Assembly: GCA_013398175.1 (NCBI GenBank)
Contig: VZRZ01004300.1
Location: forward strand, 1,091,369-1,155,368
Reading direction: 5' to 3'
Source of the DNA: Climacteris rufus
Lineage: Eukaryota; Chordata; Aves; Passeriformes; Climacteridae
Length of the DNA: 64,000 bases
In this document: positions 53,501-62,500 of the stretch, piece by piece
How positions within the stretch are numbered: the stretch's first letter is position 1
Layout: every line of letters begins with the position of its first letter
Notes under the pieces: generated by a model
Seen by the model: only the letters and a program-made list of their open reading frames with translations
Database searches by the model: none
What the model was told of the DNA's origin: nothing
Translations under genes and position numbers: made by a program

Positions 53501-56500
53501 ATGTCAAAAGATTTTGTTCCCTCTGTTGTTTCTATAATTCTAACAAGGCTGTGTTCAAGACATTTGGATGAAAAGCTGAAGGTTTACTTAGAAACCAACC
53601 CAGACAAGCATCCTAAAACATAACAGCAAAGAAAATATGGAGAACACTGTTGTCCTTACTTTTGTAGTCAGCACTTTCTGAACTAACTAAATGTATTGAA
53701 GAGTTGTATTGCTGGGTTTTGTTATTAAAGGTCTTTGCACACCCAAACCCAAAGATAAATAACTATACACTTAGAGGAGGTTGTGAAGAATGCAATCTTT
53801 TTCTCTAATCCTCACCCTTCTACCTTCCGTTTTCAAATCTTCAGCATTATGTAGTTTTTTGACTTCCAACCGCAATTTCCATTTGCAGATCAACTGTAGG
53901 TATAAAATATACAATGTGCCTGATCCCAAACTCAGAAAAACCTTTGGGATTCTTTTCACTGACTTCACTATAGTTTGGATTGAGCCCAAAAGCAATGAAT
54001 ACTAAGTGATTCCACAATGAAAAGAGCATGTAAATCCAGGGCTCCTGGATTTCTGCCACCAGTTGTAGATAAAGCAGAACAATTGCAGCAGTAGGACTCT
54101 TTTATTACTGTCATTAAAGTAGCAGCCCATGACCTGTTCCTTTTCTGGGCCATATAGAACTGGAAAAAGAATGTGGGACCAAAGGCTTCATGCTGCCCCT
54201 GAAGCAGTGCAGCGGAGTTCCTACAGGCTGCAAGATGGAGTGCTGCCTGCAGGATTTAAACTGTCTTTTTTCTTGATCTTTTTTCCAGTGGTTTTTGTGG
54301 AACATGAGAACAGGGAGCCGGAAGCAGCACCCAGTAAAAGTACAAAGCTTTAGCTGTATGAATCATGCAACATGACCTCAAAGCACAGGACGTTGACCAT
54401 ACACGGCCATGCTCAGGTGACCTAGGATAGGATAGGATAGGATAGGATAGGATAGGATAGGATAGGATAGGATAGGATAGGATAGGATAGGATAGGATAG
54501 GATAGGATAGGATAGGATAGGATGTATGATCTGGATTAGAAAAATAGTATTCAGAGACTCACAAGAATATTGGGAGTGATGTCTGCAGGCCATATGGTCA
54601 AACATCCTATTCAAAGCAGGGTAACTTCAACCTCAGTTCCTGGACACTGTATTTGTAACAAATGTTGGAAAAGGTTGTGATCTGGTGGTGTTGATCAGCA
54701 CACAGTTACAAGAAGAAAGAGAGACATTCAGATTTCACCATACCTCAGTGACAACATGTTTATTCATGTGCTAAGTAAATCCCTGGCACCTGAAGGCATG
54801 CCCTGTCCTGGCCTTGTGAAATTCAGATTTTTATTACATTGAATGGAAATATGAAGCTTCACACAAGCCTTATATTGAAATGGATGGCATGGCTTGCTTG
54901 CTAAACAAATGGACCAATTCAAGCTCCCAAGGACATTTGGGACATACTTCTGAATCCAAAACTGAATCCAAGGCTGAAGTATCGAATGGGACTGTTGGGG
55001 TAAAAGAAATTAAACAAATGGCAAAAAGGGTAAGGTAATGGCAAAGAGTAAGGATATCTTTTCACCTAAAATATTTATGTGGAGCAAGCACTTACATATT
55101 ATCTGTCTTGAATTCTACTGTAAGACCGTGTGATATAATATTGGGAACACCTATTTAAACCAGAAAGTTAGCTATCTGAAACCAAAACTATGGCCTAATT
55201 ACAACATTAGGACAGAACGACAGGGAGCAGCCAACAGGAATTTACTAACACCAGTTCATTCCTGATCAAAATCATTGCGTCTCTGTGGACAGGAGATGGG
55301 CACTGGAATTTTTAGACCTTGACTGTAGCAGGGCTTCTGATGCAGAGCTTCTGATCCCATAGCCTTGTTATCACCAAACTGATGACCTATGAAGCGAATA
55401 AGATGATAAAACAGGTGGAAAATTGGCGCAAGTGACGGACTCAGAGAGCTGTGATTGACATTCATAAGACTGCTTCTGGAGTACTGTGTCCAGCTGTGAG
55501 ATCCCCTGTACAAGAAAGACTGACTTAAGGGAGCAATCCTCCTGCAGGGCTACCAAGACATTCAGGGGACCAGAGCACTGAGAGAACTGGGTCTGCTCTG
55601 GTGAAAGGCAGGCTAAGGAGAGACTTTGTTTCTGTCTACAATTACCTAATCGGAGAATACAGAGAAGATGTAAGCAGCCTCTTCTGCCAGGTGTATGGCA
55701 ATACTGCAAGATGTAACAGACCCAAGCTGGGAAAAGGGAAATTCCAATTAAATATAAGTAAAACCTTTTTCACCCTGACGATGATCAAATGCTGGAACTG
55801 ATTGCCCAGAACAATTGTGGCATCTCCATCCTTAGAGGTGTTCAGGAATTAAGTCCCAGAGTGACCTGATCCATTCAGACCTGCACTGAGGAGTGTTGGA
55901 TCAGAGCTCCAAAGGTCCCTGTCCCCCTTCATTACTATGATTCTGTAACTGAATTATGCAGAAATGCCTGGGCTAATGGTGAGGTCACTAGTTCCAGGAC
56001 AGGAAGCAGTATAACAGCACTGCTACTATACTGCTTTGTTCAGATATCTTGGGACTCAGAGCTGGTTGGCATGGGTGCTGCTCCACATCCAAGTGGCTGT
56101 GCTGTTCAGGGGATCCAAGCCAGTTTCAGACACAGCAGCATGATCTGACTTAGGAATCACGGCATGGCACTGCATGGCATGATGCAGACATGTCCAGAAT
56201 ATAATTAAAACTTCAACTCTGCCACAGGATGAGCGTGTTCGGGCTGATTCACCGTCTTAGAATGCCAGTGACATACTGGACCATAAAACCTCCATTTTGA
56301 TCTTTATCTTGCTGAGGAGAAATTACTGCAGGCTGCAAGAGCTTGTGTCACAGCTTTCAGGTTAAAATTGGGAGTCAGTTAATTAAATTTCTGAAAGCAT
56401 TCTGAAATCCTTACTGACGAAATGTAAAACAAATTCAAGGTTTTGTTACTCTGGATGGAAAACAAAAACTAGAAGTAGAGAGCTTTTCCTGTGGCCTTAT

Positions 56501-59500
56501 TTATGTCTGGGTTATTTTCATAGTTATAAAGAGAGAACTGTACATTTCTAAAGATGTTTTGTGCCTTAGATAATCAATCTGACATAATCTGTTTCTTAAC
56601 CCCTTTTATAGTTACTACTCAATGATACAGATGGAATTCTTAACTTTACTGAAATTAAAGAACTGCTTGGGCCTCCAGTGAGTATATGCTGCTTTATTAA
56701 ATCTTCAGATTTGCTCTCTCTTCAGTGTTTCCTTTCGAGTATCAACTAGAGATGAGTTTCCCAAGCTTTAAGATCGTGTTCCTGTTAACTTCATCACTTA
56801 ACTCTGTGGAAGTACTTCAGGGCAGAACTGAGTTCTGTGTGAACAAATTACTTTTACACGTTTGTATGAAATGAAGAAATTGACTAATCTCTGATTCTGA
56901 ACTACATGATCAAAACTACAGAAATGCAGAACTGTTGCAAAAATAGCAACCAAGATTTACATCCCTCCCACTCTTTTCCCTTCTTGCTTTTCAAGTCACA
57001 AAAAGTTGGGATAAAAAGTATTTTGCTCAGTTCTGCTTGAGACTGCAATTAGAAATACTAGGCTATTGTGTATGAGTTTAGTCTCACAAATTATAGCTGT
57101 GGATGAAAACTGGGAATTTCATGAGAGAACAAGAGATGTGAAATTCAGGTTCAAATATTTGATTTCAGTCAAATATTTGAAATTCTGGATGCTTCTTGGT
57201 AATGATTTCAAGTTCCTAGGACTGGATCCAAACAGAAATCTACCTTTTCCAAGCTGTGGAGTCTATTCAAACTTACAAAAAAGTGTACAAAATGTTGCAC
57301 TTTGCCAAATCATAACCTCCACAAGTCAGGCAACTTACTTCACAGCTAGTTTCATTTGCAGATTTTTTTGTGTGTATTTAATTTTATCTATTTTCTTGTT
57401 AGGGAGTACAATTGTGTCCTTCACATTCAATCCCTGATGAAACAAGGGACTCAGAAAGTATATAGCCAATAGCAGAATTTCACTCTATGTAGCTAAATTT
57501 TTAAAAAAACACATATCTTATTAATACATCTGCCCCAAAACAAATATTTACTAAATCTGTCATTGAACTGGGAAGAAGGGCATTAGCTCCAACAACAGCT
57601 TGTAACCTTTATCTGCTAGTCTAGCATGGATCTTTCCCACTTGTTACACAATAGGAGAACTTCATATTATTGTGGTTGCATCCAGCTGTGTTTATGATAA
57701 AACAGTTTTCATGGAAAAGTATTTCGATGTGTTTCCTAAAGACCTGAGTCTCCTAATCCCTGCACATAATAGGATGCCAGGATAATATGGGCCCCCTTGT
57801 GTGAGCTGTTACCACAGGTAGTTGCCATTCAAACCTTAGGTGAGAGATTCTCTAACAAAACACAGGCAAGTGGCCTCATGACCCCAGCAGAAGTGCATTG
57901 GTTTGTGGCAGCTGTTAGAGTCACATTCCCACAGAAAAGAAGCAGGTAGCTTGTAGCTTGAAGCACAGTTGCAATGGGAAAGATTTTAACTTCAGTTTCT
58001 GAGGTCTAACCCTGCTCAGAAAAGAGATGTAGTCTTGTAGTGGGTGGGGTAATAGACATCCTGCTGATCTGAACCAGAACTGAAGTGTCTCTCTGCAGTT
58101 ACCACAGCAGGGCAATCTCAAACATGCCCAATACAAATCCCAATCCATGTTTCTATTCACAGTCTAATGCACACTCTGTTTTCTGTCCAAAGACACCCAG
58201 AAGCAAAATGGCAAAGGTGGGTGGGCTACTGTGCTCTCTGTGCCAGTATCTGGAAAAGATTGAAAGGAGGCTGAATTATGGTTGCATGCTTTTCATATGT
58301 AGAAAATGTCACCCTTTTTTCAGTCTTTCCTGGATCTCTGTCTCTTCCATTTTTTAAAGTGAATGCCAAGTTAAAAGCACAGGGCATTATGGAGGTTCAC
58401 AACTCTACCATTGACTGAATTTTCTTAATTCAGTTGCAGATAAGTTAATATTCACAAATCACACAATACATGAAAAATGCATGCTCTGTTTTGCAAGTCT
58501 GTAACACCTGTTTGTAAAGTGTGTGTTTTTTGATATTGCAGGGGCCAGATGGCAATCCAGGGCTACCAGGATTTCCTGTAAGTATTAAGTTCCTTGGATT
58601 TAAGTTTTTTTCAATATAGTTTAATATTTTTTAAATTTTCTGTTGCACACAATTTGCATGTAGTCTAATATATTTTCTTATGGGAAACTGCAGGTTTTAT
58701 GGAATTACCAGCTTTGGTAGAAATGTACTCTGTCAGAAATGAAGTATACTCTGATATGTCAGTGTCAGTTCTGTAGTTTAAATGGAGATGTAGTCGATGG
58801 AAAATTACCTAAGGAAAGACATGCCATATAGGAGAATCAAATAGAACAAATGGACTTCTAAAAGTTATCTTCATATGTAATTGTGTTTTTTTCACGACTA
58901 CAGAATACAGTAAAGCTCTGTGAGATGTACCCTTTTTATCCTTTAGAAAACATTTGTGAGTTTTTATAATAATTATTAATAACAATTAATATAATAATTA
59001 TGATAATAATTCATGGGCCGCCATGTAAGTATTGCACAACCATAGTATCAAAAAGTGCCTTATAGTATGCTACCTACCTATTTTGCTCAGACTGACAGAC
59101 AGTATAAGCATATATAAACATCTTCATTAATGACTTGGACATGGACTTGGAGGGATACCAAGTAAATTTGCAGATGATACAAAATTGAGAGGAGCTGTTG
59201 ACTCCCTCCAAGGCAGACAGGCCCTGCAGAGAGACCGACATAATTTAGAGGGCTGGAGGATAACCAACCCTATGAACTTCAACAAAGAAAAGTTCCAGAT
59301 TCTGCACCTTGGATGGGGCATCCCTGGATGTACAGACAGACTGGGGAATGAGATGCTGGAAAGCAGTGCTATGGAAAGGGACCTGGGGGTCTTGGTTGAC
59401 AAGTTGAACAGGAGTCAGCAGTGCCCTGGCAGCCAGGAGGGCCAACCCTGTCCTGGGGTGCACCAGGCACAGCATTGCCACCTGGGCAAGGGAGGGGATT

Positions 59501-62500
59501 GTCCTGCTCTGCTCTGCACTGGGGCAGCCTTACCTCGAGGCCTGGAGGCAGTTTTGGGTGCCACAGTATAAGAAAGATATAAAACTGTAAGAGACCATCC
59601 AAAGGAGGGCAAGGAAGATGGTGAAGGGCCTTGAGGTGAAGTCCTGTGAGGAGCGGCTGAGGTCACTTTGTCTGTTCAGCCTGGAGGAGACTGAGGGGAG
59701 ACCTCATTGCAATTATAACTTCCTTGTGAGGGGAAGAGGAGGGACAGACACTGATCTCTGATCAGTGACAGGACCTGAGGAAATGGCATGAAGTGCTGTC
59801 AGGGAAGGTTTAGGCTGGATATTAGGAAAAAGTTCTTCACCCAGAGGGTTGCTGGGCACTGGAACAGGCTCCCCAGGGACGTGGTCACAACACCAACCTG
59901 ACAGAGTACAAGAAGCAATTAGACAGTGCTCTCAGGCACATGGTATGGTTCTTGGGGTGTCCTGTTCAGAACCAGGAGTTGGAGTTCGATGATCCTTGTA
60001 GGTCCCTTCCAACTCAGAATATTCTGTGATTCTGTAATTATTTGGCTTATGCCTCCAGATAGTATTGTTCTAATTACTGTATTCATATTCTATAAATTGT
60101 GATGGAATTATGTTCCCTTGTTATGATTGTTTTACAATTCAGAGCATGCATATGGTCTCAGGATCCTTTGTCTATTGCCTGAGAACAACTAAGGACAAAA
60201 CTGGGAAAAATGACAAAAGATGTCAACAAAATGCTGGCAAATTGCCCAAAATTCTACAGGAGGTTCTTTACTAAATCCTGTATGTTGTGGACTGCATAGG
60301 AAACCAAAGAAAGAGGGAAAAAAACTTTAAAAATATTTTTCATTAAAAAAAAAAACTGATAACATTTAGAAAGTGATATAATGAATTCTTGTTCTCTGTC
60401 ATTTATAGAATTTCTTACAGACGTGAAAATACCATTCTAGTTTTTATCTCATGTCTTCTATTTATCTCTTGAATGATGGAAAAATTATGTAGACCTGAGT
60501 TTAGTCTTGGTGGGTAAAAAAAACGTTTCTGAATGCACTTTAAATGGAAGATTGTAAAGCACAATTTGATCTGAGCAGAATGCTTTCCCCACAGAACAGA
60601 TAAAGAAATGATTTTGTTTTCAAATACACAATCTCTATTCCAGATAATATTTTTTTTACATAATGTTAAAAATACACCTTCAGAAATTCTGTTGAAAATT
60701 AGTCTGGCTTAATGATTATGGAGAGAAGAGAAGATAGAGTACAGAGGAAATAGAGAATTTTAGGTTGAATTTCAACTCTTTTTAATGTTTGCACATTTCC
60801 GTTTGTGAGTGTGTGTATCATTCACACTGTGATAAACATCAGGGATTTTTCATTCCGTTCTTTCTGACAGATTCTCCTTATGTGATATTTGGTTTAGGGA
60901 ATAACCTGATTCAGAGAGCAATTTAGTCTTGTAAGAGTTCTTAAACTGCAACCAGACTAATTTAAGTTCAAGTTTGCTAGTAATTTAAAATTAAATTTAG
61001 TAAAATGGCCCAGCTCCATATTCTTCACAGATATCCTATGTATATGGATTTATGTACACTATGGATTTATGTACTCGTTTTCGCCTAGGGCCCTCGGGGA
61101 CCAAAAGGTGACACTGGTTTGCCTGGATTACAAGGACCTAAAGGACAACAGGTATGAAAAAATGTATAGGGAAAAGTATATATTGAGAAATGTGTTAGAG
61201 GACAAGTATTTAACAACATTAAAAGTTTAATTATTGTAATTTTACTAGGGACTGTGGTATTAACAAGTTCATCTGAAAAACTCACTAGGTGGAAATTGAA
61301 AGTACTGAAAAACATCCCACCAAGAGCTAATGTTCCTGCCCCAGTGTTGAAATTCTTTAGTGCAACATGCAATTATCAGGTTAAGTCTGTATAAACATTA
61401 AACATAAAGTGACCTCTTCTTGCCAGCTGATTGCTGTGCTGACACCCTGGGATCTTATCCAAAAGGCCAAAAAAAAAAAAATCTATCTTTTCCTCCTCCT
61501 ATGCCAGAGAGGGCTTTGCCTACAGAACAAAGACTGCAATTTTCAATTCCCAAAGAAAGAATAAGACTTGGGAAGCTCTCTTCTTAGGTTCCTTTCTCTT
61601 ACTTCTTCACAAAAAGCATGCATTTTATAGCGCTACTGAGAGGTTACTAAAGACTGACTCTGCTATTTTGTAAATATTTCAGCTCTTCTGGTTTTCTTTC
61701 CCTTCTCCCCTGCAGGAAGCAGGGGAGGGGAACATCTAGTATCTTGAGGATAACAAAAAGAAAAACACTTTCTGCTTATTTTTTCTAAGTAGCTGACCTC
61801 ATTTTCTCACAAGTAACAGGAAGACTTGTCAATGGTTAATTATGGTTTGAAATGGGATAGCAGATGAACAGCATCTTCATTGCTCAGAAGGAAACATCTC
61901 AGGCCATAAATACTAGTCCTCTTTTACCATAAGGTTTCCTGTTCTTTTACAGTGTGCATAAAATGATCAAGCTCAGCTTTAAAACCAATTGGGTGGATTT
62001 TGTTTTGTGTTGTGGGGGTTTTTACTTTTGTTTTTTGGTTGATGCTGTTTTTATTTTGTTTCTGGTGTCCACATTGGTAAGAACTCTAAACTTTGAAGCC
62101 CTGGTATTTTGTACCCACCAAAGACATAATGATGTATCTGAGGCTGTTTCTGAGGTGTGAACACCAGGTTATGCTCAAGAGTGATGAAATTTGGGAACCA
62201 CAATGAAGCTGTACAGACAACTGGGAGCATTTTATTAAAGGATCATGAAATTCAACCTCAGGTCCATAGAATCTCCGTCTCTCAGAAGATAAAGTCAGTG
62301 AAGCCAACCAAGCTTTAGGGAGACTCCAAAGTATCTAAAGTTTCTTCAGGGAGACTTCAAAGACTCACAACTATTTCAGAACCTGTAAGAGGAACTGAGT
62401 TACGGCACTTACAGCTCAGTGAAGGGGCTATAACCTGGACTGTCATTTTAATCAGCAATGCAACTGCTAGTTTCAAGCCAGATTTCTTACCTGATACCTT

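Larger units (their letters stand above)
50509..56611 (+). other. COL15A1 intron, 6.1 kb, the longest in the window
   Basis: It contains a weak antisense CR1-like remnant near 51515-51680, the (AGGAT)20 array (54424-54523), an antisense CR1-like remnant (54556-54700) and a long old sense CR1 (55250-55958). No further exon was found. Confidence 0.8.

Noticed and set aside
54424..54523. A CRISPR array
   Set aside because: It is a simple pentanucleotide repeat without spacers in an animal genome.
57066..57437. A 123-codon plus-strand open frame
   Set aside because: AT-rich intron sequence with no domain, no conserved motif and no splice context.
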